From Saccharum officinarum (taxonomy: Eukaryota; Streptophyta; Magnoliopsida; Poales; Poaceae), in the NCBI GenBank assembly GCA_020631735.1, contig CM036159.1:19817511-19881510 (forward strand): a DNA stretch of 64,000 nucleotides, read 5' to 3'. Of the stretch, positions 1 through 10,967 are shown piece by piece. A model generated the notes under the pieces. That model worked only from the letters and a program-made list of their open reading frames with translations, made no database searches and was not told where the DNA came from. How positions within the stretch are numbered: the stretch's first letter is position 1; every line of letters begins with the position of its first letter. The translations under genes were made by a program, and so were the position numbers.

Positions 1-83
1 TTCCACCTTATCCGAAGGGACTCGAGAAAGGGAGGTTCGAAAGATCCACCCACCCACCCGACACTACTGGAGTGCTAGACGTA

Positions 84-311
84 GGCCAGGTTTAGATTGT
101 AAAAAATTTCACCCTGATAAATAGTATCAATTTCGTCTTATTTGATAAATATTGTCCAATCATAGACCAACTAGACTCAAAAGATTCATCTCATGATTTC
201 TAAATAAACTGTATAATTAATTATTTTTTAACTACATTTAATATTTCATATAAACGGTTAAAAATTAATGTGACAGAGATAGTGAAAAAAATCTAGCCTC
301 TAAACGAGGCC
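84..311. mobile_element. MITE (grass GGCC...GTTTAG type)
   Basis: AT-rich element of about 228 bp. The left end reads ggccaggtttaga and the right end, reverse-complemented, reads ggcctcgtttaga, so the termini are inverted repeats. The interior has the blocks seen in the other copies in this window (gataaatattgtccaat, ctcaaaagattc, atttaatattt, aatgtgac). No coding capacity. The target duplication is not clear. Confidence 0.7.
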
Positions 312-429
312 ATATGGACTGCTACCTGCCGAATCGCGTGCGCCTGCCAAAAAAGCGATGGGCTCCCGTTTCGGAACAGCATCAGGGGTCAATTCCGGCG
401 CCTGGAGTCAACCGGCCGAGTCGACCACC

Positions 430-1462
430 ACCTACGCCTTCACACGCGCGGCGGCGGCGGTGGTGGAGGTGGAGCAGCAGAGCAGAAGACGATGATGAGG
501 GAAGCGGCGTGAACCACCGAATCTCGCGGTCGCGGACGGAGCGGCGGCGCGGGCGAGCGAGCCCTGGTCTCTCCTCTCTCTCTGCGTGTGAGTCTTTTCT
601 CGCTCCTTCGTTCTCGAAGCTCTCAGTTCTGTAACGAATCGTTTAAGAAAGTAATTGGAGCTCTTGCCCGCTTTTAACTCACTGCCCTTGTTTCTCCCGA
701 ATTGAGCTAGCTCTCTGCCTCTCTCTGTGTGCGCGCTTGCTTGCTTTGGCTGGGATTCTATGCCCTAGTATCTGGAAACGTTCAATTCGATTCTGATTAA
801 TTGGTTAGGCGGTTTCATGAAATTAACTTTTCCAATATCATTTCGGCATCTTTCTATGCCCATGCCTTGTAAACATCAAAATTCGGGTTCTAATATGTTG
901 GAATTGAGAATTCAGGGTTGAGTCCAGGGATTTTGGGACCACCTCAGGGCTAGCTAACTGGTTGGTTGGGTTAGACTTGGGGAACTGAGGCCTGAGGGGG
1001 GTGGGGACTTCTCTTGTTCAGTACCTCAAATGGATGCATATTTCCTTTTTGTCCTGTACTAGTATTTTATTTAGAAATAAAACTATGCTTGTTTTACTGC
1101 TTCACTGCATGCATTATGGAATCTGTTTTGGCTAACTTCTTAAACAGATGTACGCTCTGGTCTGAGTTCAGGACAACACTTGCATTTCTGCACAACTTGT
1201 TCCATTTTCCATGATATGCTGATCAGATGTGGATACTAATTTTCTTTCAGTTCAAACAAGTGCACAGCATTTGTATTTGACACCTTGCCATGTCTGTGCC
1301 TGACTTCTTCGTTTATTGTGTGCTCTGTATTCCACTATGAACTGATTTTGTTGGTTAACCAGATAAGGCACGGACCACTAACATGATCAGTTTCTGCATG
1401 TTTTCTGGTCAGGCAAGCTTTCCAAGGAACTCCTCTGTTGCTACAGTAATAATAGAAGAAAA
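430..1462 (+). other. Probable 5' leader and leader intron of the LRR kinase gene
   Basis: GC-rich, CT-rich sequence at about 430-587 is followed by a possible donor (gt at 588, gtgagtc) and a T-rich stretch up to a possible acceptor ending at 1412 (tctggtcag). The kinase ATG follows 50 bp later. The transcription start and the leader intron are inferred from sequence style only; an open frame at 314-634 in this stretch shows no protein similarity I recognise. Confidence 0.35.
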
Positions 1463-4400
1463 ATGGAGCTGCTCAACATTATTCTAGTTATAGCATCTCT
1501 GCTCCCATTCTCAGCATCTGATCGTCAAGGTTACTCACATGCCTATCATATATTCATATGTGTATTTCACTTCTTTTTAGTTCACTTTCAGTCTTTCACT
1601 ATCAACACATAATTTTCAAGCTCTGTCAAGTAACAAAGAAGTATCTTTTGTTTACTTAGGTGATGCCTTGTACGATATGAAGCTGAAACTAAATGCTACT
1701 GGCAGTCAGCTTTCTGATTGGAACCAAAATCAAGTTAACCCCTGCACTTGGAATTCTGTTATTTGTGACAATAACAACAATGTTGTGCAAGTGTAAGTTG
1801 CAGCATTATGTTTCTCCGCACTCTTATTTTTAACTTTTGTACTTCGATTAGTTAATGAATAGATCACTTAGCTCGGAGCTAAGTTTATTTGGTTTTACAT
1901 TTCCTACATTCATTACTATAAGCGCTTAAGGTCTCTACTCCAAATATCAGTTGAGAGGCATTTGCTTTAGCATGTAATAATTAAATTTGATGTGCTTGCA
2001 GTTTACTCTGCAATATGTTGGTGTGCTAAACTCATCATTGAGCTATATGATAGGACCTCCAGTTTTTCTGAGTTTACCTTCTTGATGCCCTCCTGCAGAA
2101 CATTGGCTTCTATGGGGTTTACTGGAGTTCTGTCACCAAGAATCGGAGATCTGGAGTATTTAAATGTTCTGTAAGTGCACTCTTCTAGATTGATGATGCA
2201 CCTAAATATTTTAGGTAGTGGCTGTGATGTAATTGCTACTGTGCTTACGATTCTTTGCAAATTAATTAGCATGTAAAAGTAACTAAGTATTAGTGTGTGT
2301 TTTGGCTTGCTAGATGAAGTAATGGTTTTGTTGTATATCATGTCGCCATGAATTCCCTATTTTGTTGATCGCTGTAATGTATGATACTGCAGGTCCTTGC
2401 CTGGTAACAACATCACTGGTGGCATACCAGAGCAGTTTGGCAACCTCTCTCGGTTGACAAGCTTAGATTTGGAAGACAACCTGTTGGTTGGGCCCATACC
2501 AGATTCTCTTGGCAGGCTTTCAAAGCTCCAGCTTCTGTATGTACTAGAATCCTTATTCATTTGTTTTATGAATATTCAATGACTTGACATTCCTGTTTTC
2601 TGTTTCTGTTTCTTAACTAGGATACTAAGTCAAAACAATCTCAATGGCTCTATTCCTGATACACTAGCAAGCATCTCAGGCTTGACAGACATGTAAGGTT
2701 TAGCACTCAAATGATTGAGTTTTGCTCACAAGACTTAAATTCTTGTCTTATACTTACTAACCTTTTTTTCAAAAATGATGGCAGTCGGCTGGCTTACAAT
2801 AAACTCACTGGTCAAATACCTCCCCAGCTGTTTCAAGTTGCACGTTACAAGTACTGTGGAATAAGTGATCATTATAAAATTTATGTGGCGTCCATGCGTG
2901 CTAATTTTGAGAGCTAACAAAGGTTCATTTACTTCACAGTTTTTCAGGTAATAACTTGACCTGTGGAGCAAACTTCCTCCATCCGTGTGCCTCAAATATG
3001 TCTTACCAAGGTAACAAGCCATACATTTTTCTGTTATTCATTGTACATTTCGTCAAATAGCACAGTGAACAGACTCCTATTGGATGTTTGTCAAATAATT
3101 AGAGACATCTGATAATACTGTCGATTTTTGATAGGTTCTTCCCGTGGTTCGACAATAGGCATTGTGCTTGGAACAGTTGGAGGTCTGATGGGGCTTCTAA
3201 TCATAGGGGCTATATTCATTATCTGTAATGGAAGGAGGAAAAGCCATCTATGTGAAGTATTTGTGGATGTATCAGGTAGTGAATCTGCTGCATTTTATTT
3301 CATCACCTTGCTGCAGCTAAAGTTGTTCATTAGTTTATGCTCCCCAGGTGAGGATGATCGTAGAATTGCATTTGGCCAGTTGAAAAGATTTGCATGGCGA
3401 GAATTGCAACTTGCAACTGATAATTTCAGTGAGAAAAATGTTCTGGGACAAGGGGGCTTTGGGAAAGTATATAAAGGAGCACTTCCAGATGGCACTAAGA
3501 TTGCTGTAAAACGGTTAACTGATTACGAAAGTCCTGGTGGAGAGGCTGCTTTCTTGCGTGAGGTTGAGCTGATTAGTGTTGCAGTTCACCGGAATCTTTT
3601 AAGATTGATTGGTTTCTGTACAACACAAACAGAGCGCCTACTTGTTTATCCTTTCATGCAGAATCTTAGTGTGGCCTACCGTCTACGAGGTACTCTCTTT
3701 TTTTAGTCTTAACTAGCTAACACTTGTTTCATTGCATTTAGTTCTGTACTGTTACTTCTCTATGATGTTACTTAGACCATGAGTGTGCTTATAGATTATG
3801 CAACTCATGTATTTAGAAGCTAGCATAGTAAGTGAGATCCATTGCCCCATTAGGTAACTCTTTGTTGAAATACATGTTTCGTATGCTCTATATAAGATGT
3901 AATTCTGCACGACTGGTTTGTAATACAGTATTAAAATGATCTAAATTTACCAGGTAGGTGAGATCTGGTCTACAGAGTGGGTACAGCAATTTATGTCACC
4001 TAGTAATGCTTGAGAATTGTCATCCAGTTAACCTACAGAGTGGGTTAGCACTTAGCAGAGATTTGCTTCTTTTTATTGAGGATATTTAAAGTGTTTTTTC
4101 AGTAGGAATCTCTTCGGTATCGGAGCTGTTCCATTTTTGCTGATTGAACAGGTCATAGTCTACTGTTTCTAGTACATTACATCATAATTCATAGCTACAC
4201 TCTATTACCATGTATGGATAGCTAGTTGCATTAATTTATATTTCGCTGTATATACATCCAATGTGTGGAAAATTTTGCCACTTTTTATGTTAAAACAAAA
4301 TTTCACCACTTCTATACTATTTCCCTTTCATACTGATGATTTTGCTGTGATACTTCATCTAATACGTGCTTATCATGTCAATGATTCAGAATTTAAACCT

Positions 4401-5351
4401 GGGGAGCCAATATTAGATTGGTCTGCAAGGAAGCGAGTGGCTATAGGCACAGCTCGTGGACTGGAGTATTTGCACGAGCACTGCAATCCTAAGATTATAC
4501 ATCGTGACGTCAAGGCTGCCAATGTCTTGCTTGATGAAGGTTTTGAACCGGTTGTCGGTGATTTCGGCTTGGCCAAGCTGGTGGATGTACAGAAGACATC
4601 CGTGACTACTCAGGTCCGTGGAACCATGGGTCACATTGCCCCCGAATATTTATCCACTGGAAAGTCATCCGAGAGAACCGATGTTTTTGGTTATGGCATA
4701 ATGCTTCTCGAGCTAGTCACTGGTCAGCGTGCCATTGACTTTTCACGTTTGGAGGAAGAAGACGATGTGTTATTACTTGATCATGTAAGCCGATTCCTAT
4801 CTCTTCTACAATTGATCCCTCGTAGCTGTTGTCTGCACTTTTTTTAGAGAAACTGGAGGGGTTTTCACCCCTACAGTACAATTAATTAATTAAAGTTGTC
4901 TGAACTTCTGATGTGTATGAAGAGCTTTCAGTGTTTTGATGCAAGCATACACATCGCATGAAATTTCTCTTCGCAATTTTCGTCAAAAAAAAATTCTCTT
5001 CACAATACACTTGTGACCTTGCTGCAAATTTTGCAGGTCAAGAAGCTGCAAAGGGAAGGGCATCTCGATGCCATCATTGACCGCAACCTGAACAACAATT
5101 ACAACGGGCAGGAGGTGGAGATGATGATCCAGATCGCGCTGCTCTGCACGCAGGCTTCGCCCGAGGACCGCCCGTCCATGTCCGAGGTGGTCCGGATGCT
5201 GGAAGGCGAGGGCCTTGCGGAGAGGTGGGAGGAGTGGCAACAGGTGGAGGTGACGAGGAGGCAGGACTACGAGCGGATGCAGCAGCGGTTCGACTGGGGC
5301 GAGGACTCCGTCTACAACCAGGACGCGATCGAACTGTCCGCCGGCAGGTAA
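1463..5351 (+). CDS. LRR receptor-like serine/threonine kinase, SERK-related subfamily II
   Basis: Plasma-membrane receptor kinase with a short LRR ectodomain. Eleven exons join in frame to 605 residues: 1463-1529, 1660-1792, 2099-2170, 2393-2536, 2621-2692, 2785-2850, 2940-3010, 3135-3275, 3348-3689, 4390-4784, 5037-5351; all introns are GT-AG. Exon 1 encodes a signal peptide ([18 protein letters not shown]). Exon 2 is the LRRNT cap with the CTW motif, and exons 3-7 carry about five LRRs, the middle ones on 72-bp one-repeat exons. Exon 8 gives the transmembrane helix ([20 protein letters not shown]). The kinase has the G-loop [15 protein letters not shown]-type Lys (IAVKRL), [17 protein letters not shown] and [17 protein letters not shown], so it is an RD kinase expected to be active. 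The exon structure and the C-terminal ELSAGR are typical of the LRR-II group that includes SERKs and At5g10290-like kinases. Its ligand cannot be read from sequence. Confidence 0.93.
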
Positions 5352-5491
5352 CGACGTCGGGTCCCACGGAGCTTCAGCTTGTCGTCGACGTCGCAGCGCT
5401 GACATGTAATATGTATGTAAGGCATTGTTGCAAAGCTTGTGTTAGCAAAATTTGTGCCACTTGGTGTTGATACGTGCCTGTATTTTATTAT

Positions 5492-5726
5492 GGCCTCGAT
5501 TAGTTCCCGAGTCGGACGCCCCGATTCGGCACTGCGCGATACAGTGTTTTTATCGGAACATTATAGCGCGTTTTGTTTTTTTAGTGCAAAGTACAACAAA
5601 ACTGTACAATTAGTTTTTAATTTCATCTACATTTAGTACTTCATGTATTTGTCAGCATTTTGATGTGACGGAGAATTTTCTTTTTGCATAGTGAAATTTG
5701 GGGATGAATTGGAAACTAAACAGGCC
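5492..5726. mobile_element. MITE (same family as 84-311)
   Basis: About 235 bp between ggcctcgattagttccc and its inverted end ggaaactaaacaggcc. It shares internal blocks (tacaattagtttttaatttcatctacatttagtact, tttgatgtgacgg) with the copies at 19815-20058 and 20348-20592. It lies about 140 bp past the kinase stop codon, so it may provide part of the 3' UTR. Confidence 0.72.
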
Positions 5727-6113
5727 TATCTGTATGAGGATGATTTAAAGGGGTTCAGGTGTTAACCAGCTCGATCCCACCCTGTAATCTGTAGGAGGGG
5801 GGAAAGCTGGGAACACGCAACCACATCACATCCCTTGAAAAAAATGAGGACACTCGCTTCAAATGTTTCACCGTTGACCATTAGCACTTTAGCAGACATG
5901 CGTCTCAGTGCTCCACTGCTCCTGGGTGAACACTCACCCTGTTCAGCGGTTTCACAAACCCGGCTGTCGGCCCGTAACTAGCCCAGGGAAAACCAGAAAT
6001 ACGGTTCTAAAGTGGTCTGGGTTGGAAACCGTCTAACCAGCGTTGGACTCTAGGAGTCTTATTCGGTCACGGTTCGAAACCGCGAAACCCGGAAAAAAAC
6101 GGCGTCGTAGATG

Positions 6114-6255
6114 CTTCACCAGTGCGAGCGCGGCGGAGGCGGCATCGAACGCGAGCGCGACCGCAGCGGTGACGGCATCGAGCGTGAGCGCGACCGCGGC
6201 GGAGGTGGCATCGAGAGCGAGGGCGACCGCGGTGGCGACGGCATCGAGCGTGACG
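6114..6255. repeat. 33-bp minisatellite inside the P450 fragment
   Basis: About four degenerate 33-bp units beginning gcatcgagcgtgagcgcgacc, reading as Ala/Val-rich repeats on the minus strand. The array is repeated 753 bp downstream at 6867-7008. It follows the recognisable P450 sequence and looks like local slippage in GC-rich coding DNA. Confidence 0.75.
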
Positions 6256-6646
6256 CGCGACGGGTTCAGCTGCGGCGCAGGAGGCGCCACACGGGCCCGT
6301 AGTCGGCGCGGGTGATGATGTTGTCGCTGACGCCCAGGAGCGAGCTCGTGGCGGCCTGCGGACGGTTCGCCATCATGACGGCGCCAGCGCCCACGAGCGC
6401 GGCGTGCGCGAGGCGACGGTCAGCCACGAAGATGGCCAGCCGGGAGCCCATCCGAAGCGTCACGACGGGGCCGAGCTTCTGCAGCAGGGGCTCCATGTCC
6501 GCCACGGAGTTCCTCAGCCACAGCAGGTTGCCGAACAGCGGCATGGCCGGGGGACCCGGCGGCAGGTGGTGGTTCTTGGCATGGCGGCGCAGGACGAGGA
6601 GCGAGAGCAGGAGGGCGCCCGCGAGGAGGAGCTAGCTGATCTCCAT
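6256..6646 (-). pseudogene. Cytochrome P450 N-terminal fragment (CYP89-like), copy 1
   Basis: Minus-strand remnant starting at ATG 6646. It encodes a membrane-anchor helix (LLLAGALLLSLLVLRR), the proline hinge LPPGPPAMPLFGNLLWLRN, then KLGPVVTLRMGSRLAIFVAD, ANRPQAATSSLLG and ITRADYGPVWRLLRR, the usual order of the first 120-130 residues of CYP89-type P450s. Codon 5 is TAG and the frame breaks after WRLLRR. No haem-binding region (FxxGxRxCxG) exists nearby. It is a captured, non-functional fragment. Confidence 0.85.
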
Positions 6647-7008
6647 GGCGGCAGCGGCGGCAGCACCACTGCTCCTGGGTGAACACTCACCCTGTTCAGC
6701 GGTTTCACAAACCCGGCTGCCGGCCCGTAACCAGCCCAGGGGAAACCTGAAATACGGTCCTAAAGTGGTCTGGGTTGGAAACCGTCTAACCAGCGTTGGA
6801 CTCTAGGAGTCTTATTCGGTCACGGTTCGAAACCGCGAAACCCGGAAAAAAACGGCGTCGTAGATGCTTCACCAGTGCGAGCGCGGCGGAGGCGGCATCG
6901 AACGCGAGCGCGACCGCAGCGGTGACGGCATCGAGCGTGAGCGCGACCGCGGCGGAGGTGGCATCGAGAGCGAGGGCGACCGCGGCGGCGACGGCATCGA
7001 GCGTGACG

Positions 7009-7399
7009 CGCGACGGGTGCAGCTGCGGCGCAGGAGGCGCCACACGGGCCCGTAGTCGGCGCGGGTGATGATGTTATCGCTGACGCCCAGGAGCGAGCTC
7101 GTGGCGGCCTGCGGACGGTTCGCCATCATGACGGCGCCAGCGCCCACGAGCGTGGCGTGCGCGAGGCGGCGGTCAGCCACGAAGATGGCCAGCCGGGAGC
7201 CCATCCGGAGCGTCACGACGGGGCCGAGCTTCTGCAGCAGGGGCTCCATGTCCGCCACGGAGTTCCTCAGCCACAGCAGGTTGCCGAACAGCGGCATGGC
7301 CGGGGGACCCGGCGGCAGGTGGTGGTTCTTGGCATGGCGGCGCAGGACGAGGAGCGAGAGCAGGAGGGCGCCCGCGAGGAGGAGCTAGCTGATCTCCAT
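7009..7399 (-). pseudogene. Cytochrome P450 N-terminal fragment (CYP89-like), copy 2
   Basis: Second copy of the same fragment from ATG 7399, with the same TAG at codon 5 and the same truncation, so those lesions came before the tandem duplication. It differs from copy 1 by a few substitutions (for example LAHATLVG in place of LAHAALVG). Confidence 0.85.
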
Positions 7400-7470
7400 G
7401 GCGGCAGCGGCGGCAGCAGCTGCAGCGGCAGCGGCGGCAGCAGCGGCAGCGGCAGCGGCGGCTGTGGGTG
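7400..7470. repeat. GGCAGC-type microsatellite
   Basis: Imperfect run of ggcagc/agcggc units immediately beyond the end of the tandem duplication. The duplication breakpoint lies inside this tract, which suggests slippage or unequal exchange at the repeat. Confidence 0.7.
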
Positions 7471-7729
7471 CGACCGCGGCTCCATCCGCACTGGGGGCGT
7501 GCTCGTTCTGGACGCCAAAAGAACGCATCCCCTCGCCTACAGGTGGTGTGCTCTGAGATCGATGCTTAACCGCCTACCGTTCGGACCAGACCAACCCACT
7601 AGATAAATCAATTATATCACAAACCGGTAGAGACCTGACCAAACCAGACCAAAGCACGAGCGTGCGGCTTGGGTTACAAACCCGCCTAAAACCGGAAAAC
7701 CCGGACCATGAACAGCCTGAGTGAACACC

Positions 7730-8164
7730 GTCGCGTTTCTTCGTTTACTGCTGAGTGCGGAGCAGCACAGATCCACTACCGTACGTTCTGTAGTGCGTCA
7801 CAGCTCACGGATTGTTCGTTCGGTCCTTTCAGACAGCAACGAGTGAGTGATGGCTACCAAGACCGCCCGGCACGGTACGACGCCACCGTGCATCACTGCT
7901 CACAGAGCCGAGGACATAGCCGTGAACCGCGGGCCGCGAAGTGTGCGACCGCCACGCTGGTGTCGGGTCCACGCCTCCACGGACCAGTGGACCACCAACC
8001 CAGATAGCACCTACCCGGCTACCCCGCGGCCAAGCCGACAGGCCTGAGCTGCCGCCATAAACCCTCCGCGACGCACGCGGCACGCCTCCCGCTCCAATCA
8101 TCAGCAGCGCGCCGAGCATCATCGGCAGGCAGGCAGATCAGCTCTCCTCGCTCTCGCTCGCCAA
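7730..8164. other. Intergenic, no gene seen
   Basis: Unique-looking spacer between the P450-bearing transposon and a MITE. The open frames here show no recognisable protein. Confidence 0.5.
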
Positions 8165-8407
8165 GGCACTGTTTAGTTCCCACGAAATTTTGTAAAATTT
8201 TTCAGATTTCCCGTCACATCGAATCTTTGACACATGCATGAAGCATTAAATATAGATAAAAAATAAAATTAATTACACAGTTTAGACGAAATAGACAAGA
8301 CGAACCTTTTAAACCTAATTAGACTATGATTAGATAATATTTGCCAAATAATAACGAAAAGCGCTACCGTGCCATTTTGCAAAAAAAAAAAAAATCTAAA
8401 CCGGCCC
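8165..8407. mobile_element. MITE in the beta-glucosidase promoter region
   Basis: About 243 bp bounded by ggcactgtttagttccc and the inverted end ctaaaccggccc. Internal blocks (ttttcagatttcccgtcac, catgcatgaagcattaaat, gacgaaccttt) are those of the same family in reverse orientation to the copy at 84-311. It ends about 125 bp before the ATG of the first beta-glucosidase. Confidence 0.72.
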
Positions 8408-10320
8408 TGAATGACCCGACGCCGACCAGCTTGACTGACTGCGGGTCTGTGACCTGTTGAGTGAGTGAAGGAGGCGCACGCACGCGCTTGAGCTGAAACT
8501 GCCGTGCTGCTCTAGCCTCAAGCTCGCCGGGATGGGCGCCGCGGGGCCTGCGGCAACGCATTGCCGCTGCATCCAGCTGCTGCTGCTGGCCCTGGCCGTC
8601 GTGCCGCTCGGCAGCCGTGGGTTTCGCGTCCGTGCCGTGGGGGCGGACACGGGAGGGCTGAGCCGGGACGCGTTCCCCAAGGGGTTCGTCTTCGGGACGG
8701 CGACGTCCGCGTACCAGGTGGAGGGCGCGGCGACGTCCGGCGGCCGCGGGCCCTGCATCTGGGATCCCTTCGTCCACACCCCCGGTAACGCATCGCCGTC
8801 GTCACAAGGCAGATCCTTCTTTTGGCTGCTTGGCACAGTGATTCCCAAGTAATGGTTTCCTGATATTTGCAACGCACACTAGTCGATGACTTCGCATGTC
8901 TAGAAAGTTGCCGAGGTTGGATATATGGGCATTGCCGCTTCGCTTAGGGAGTGGTGAGGATGCAAGAGCTGAGACCTGTGCTCAAATCTCAAGTTGAGGG
9001 ATGAGAAATGGAATCTGCTGACTTGTCCTAACTTAGCTTATAAAATAATTCATGGATGCTAACGCGTAGCGTGTGTTTCTAATGAACAGGAAAGATTGCT
9101 GAAGACGGGAACGCAGATGTTGCAACAGATGAATATCATCGTTACAAGGTGCGTCACAATCAAATAAGACCCCACCTCTGTTTTAAATTTATTTTTTTTT
9201 GAAAGGAGATTAACTTGGCTTCTAAGAAAGCCAATATAGGTACGATACATACTGGGATTACCAGTTCACCAGAGAAGCAAAACAAAAGTTCAGCTAAACC
9301 TTGCCAGACACTCTATCACAGTTTAAAGAAGAACGCAACAGAGACTGCTTTAAATTTATTGCTTGATCTTTCAGTTGATTGGTGGATCAGACCATGGTAG
9401 TTATTTTACCGGCCATGAGGATGCTTTCATTTATGTAGTAGCAATCAATTTTTATTCTAACATGAACAAATGTGGAAAAAACAAAAGAGTGTCCCAAGTG
9501 AACTCAAATCTGGGAACAAACAATCTTAAAATAGTGTTGGCCTCTGAGCAAAGCTAAAAGTTGATTTGGCATAAGCTAGGCTTGTTGCATATCAAACTGC
9601 CTTAGAGTATATGGTTTTCAGAAATCTTGAGAGAGCTGGTAAGAAACATGTCACACCAACAATTAATTCTTCATTTAGAAATTAAGAACTATTTCTTTTT
9701 GTCTGATATTTGGCTTCTTCATCCTTGTACAGGAAGATGTTGATCTCATGAAAAGCCTAAATTTTGATGCATACCGGTTTTCAATCTCCTGGTCCAGGAT
9801 CTTCCCAGGTGCACAGAATCTGACTCTACTAACACCATGTACTCTAACTGTTGAGTTGTATGAGTTGCCGGTTGCTTATTAGATCCATTGATGTGTCTTG
9901 GTCTATCTAGATGGCGAAGGAAAAGTTAATGAAGAAGGAGTACAGTATTACAACAACCTCATAGACTACATGATTAAGCAAGGTAATGATTCAGACACGA
10001 AAGTTCAGTCTTCAAAGATTTTACAGAAACATTATTTCCCTCTCTGAATGTTCCCTTCAAAACTGAGCAGGTCTTACTCCTTATGCCAACCTTAACCACT
10101 ATGATCTTCCGCTTGCACTTCAGAAAAAGTACCAAGGCTGGTTAGGCCCAAAAATTGTGTAAGTGAGAAACAGCCTTCTTGTCTTTGTTACTTCATGTTG
10201 AAATATGTGAAGAGTCTTGTACTATATGAACTTGATACATTCTATACACATATAGTTGAGACTCAAGCAAACACACTAGTAGTGTGGTGGTTGGTTACCG
10301 AGTATTGGTACCAGCCTGCC

Positions 10321-10436
10321 TGTTAGAGTATGATTGTATTAGGCCCATGTGGCTAGACCCATGTGGCCCATGTATGGTACCTATATAGCTACCCTTCTAG
10401 GGTTAGCCCAATGAGAGTGAATCACAATCTCTTACA
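10321..10436 (+). repeat. 5' LTR of copia 1
   Basis: 116 bp from tgttagagtatg to ctcttaca, with TG...CA ends. It contains the doubled motif ggcccatgtgg and a TATA-like tacctatatagc that could serve as promoter. Confidence 0.95.
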
Positions 10437-10450
10437 TGGTATCAGCAGCC
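10437..10450 (+). other. Primer-binding site of copia 1
   Basis: tggtatcagcagcc starts directly after the LTR. TGGTATCA is the usual copia complement to the 3' end of initiator methionine tRNA. Confidence 0.85.
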
Positions 10451-10967
10451 TAACCCTTCTTCCCTCCCTCCCTGCCGCCGGCACCCAGCAGGCAGGCCGG
10501 TGCCGCCGCCACCCATGGCTGGCCGGCCACCTCCTCATCCCCCACCTTCCTCTCTCCCATCTACCTCCTGGGCGCCCTCCTCCCAGCCGCCGCCGCCCCC
10601 CTGGGCGGCCTCCCAGCCACACCCAGTGCCGGCCTCTGCTGCTCCTCCCTCCTCCCAGCCGCACCCTGCAGCGGCCACCACCGGCGGCGCACCTCTTCCT
10701 CTCCCCTGCGCCTCTGCTCCCTTCTCCGATCCTCTGCTGGATCCTGCTGCAGCCGCTCCTCTGTGCCAGCGGGCCCCTGCTGCCGCCGCTCCTCTGCGCC
10801 TGCGGGCTCCTGCTGCAACCGCTCCTCCTCTGCTGACCCCAGCCGCCACTCCCCTGCTGCACCCAGCGCCGGCCACTGGTGCCCCTCCCTCCTCCCAGGC
10901 GCACCCAGCAGCGCCGGCCCCACCTCTTCCTCTCCCATGGGCGGATCTTGCCTGACCTGCTGCACTG

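Larger units (their letters stand above)
5913..7418. repeat. 753-bp tandem duplication
   Basis: Unit 1 is 5913-6665 and unit 2 is 6666-7418, nearly identical with a handful of substitutions and a constant offset of 753 bp. The repeated unit begins with ccactgctcctgggtgaac, includes one transposon terminal repeat, and ends in a GGC/AGC-rich stretch. The unit therefore starts just outside the left transposon end and stops inside the element. Confidence 0.93.
5925..7729. mobile_element. TIR DNA transposon carrying a P450 gene fragment (Pack-type)
   Basis: The left end ggtgaacactcaccctgttca and the reverse complement of the right end, ggtgttcactcaggctgttca, match at 17 of 21 positions, suggesting terminal inverted repeats. 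Both ends then run into sequence rich in aaacccgg-type motifs. No transposase is present, so it would be non-autonomous. The cargo is the 5' part of a cytochrome P450 on the minus strand, doubled by the 753-bp duplication, which also doubled the left terminus (second copy at 6678). I see no clean target duplication, so the superfamily (hAT or Mutator) is undecided. Confidence 0.5.

Noticed and set aside
314..634. 106-codon frame upstream of the LRR kinase
   Set aside because: Low-complexity Arg/Ser/Pro composition in a GC-rich leader; it spans the proposed leader-intron donor.
7011..7399. A functional cytochrome P450 gene
   Set aside because: Stop at codon 5, no sequence beyond the first 130 residues and no haem-binding motif.
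6043..7606. Several + strand open frames in the P450 region
   Set aside because: They are reverse-strand shadows of the P450 fragments and the 33-bp minisatellite; the recognisable protein is on the minus strand.
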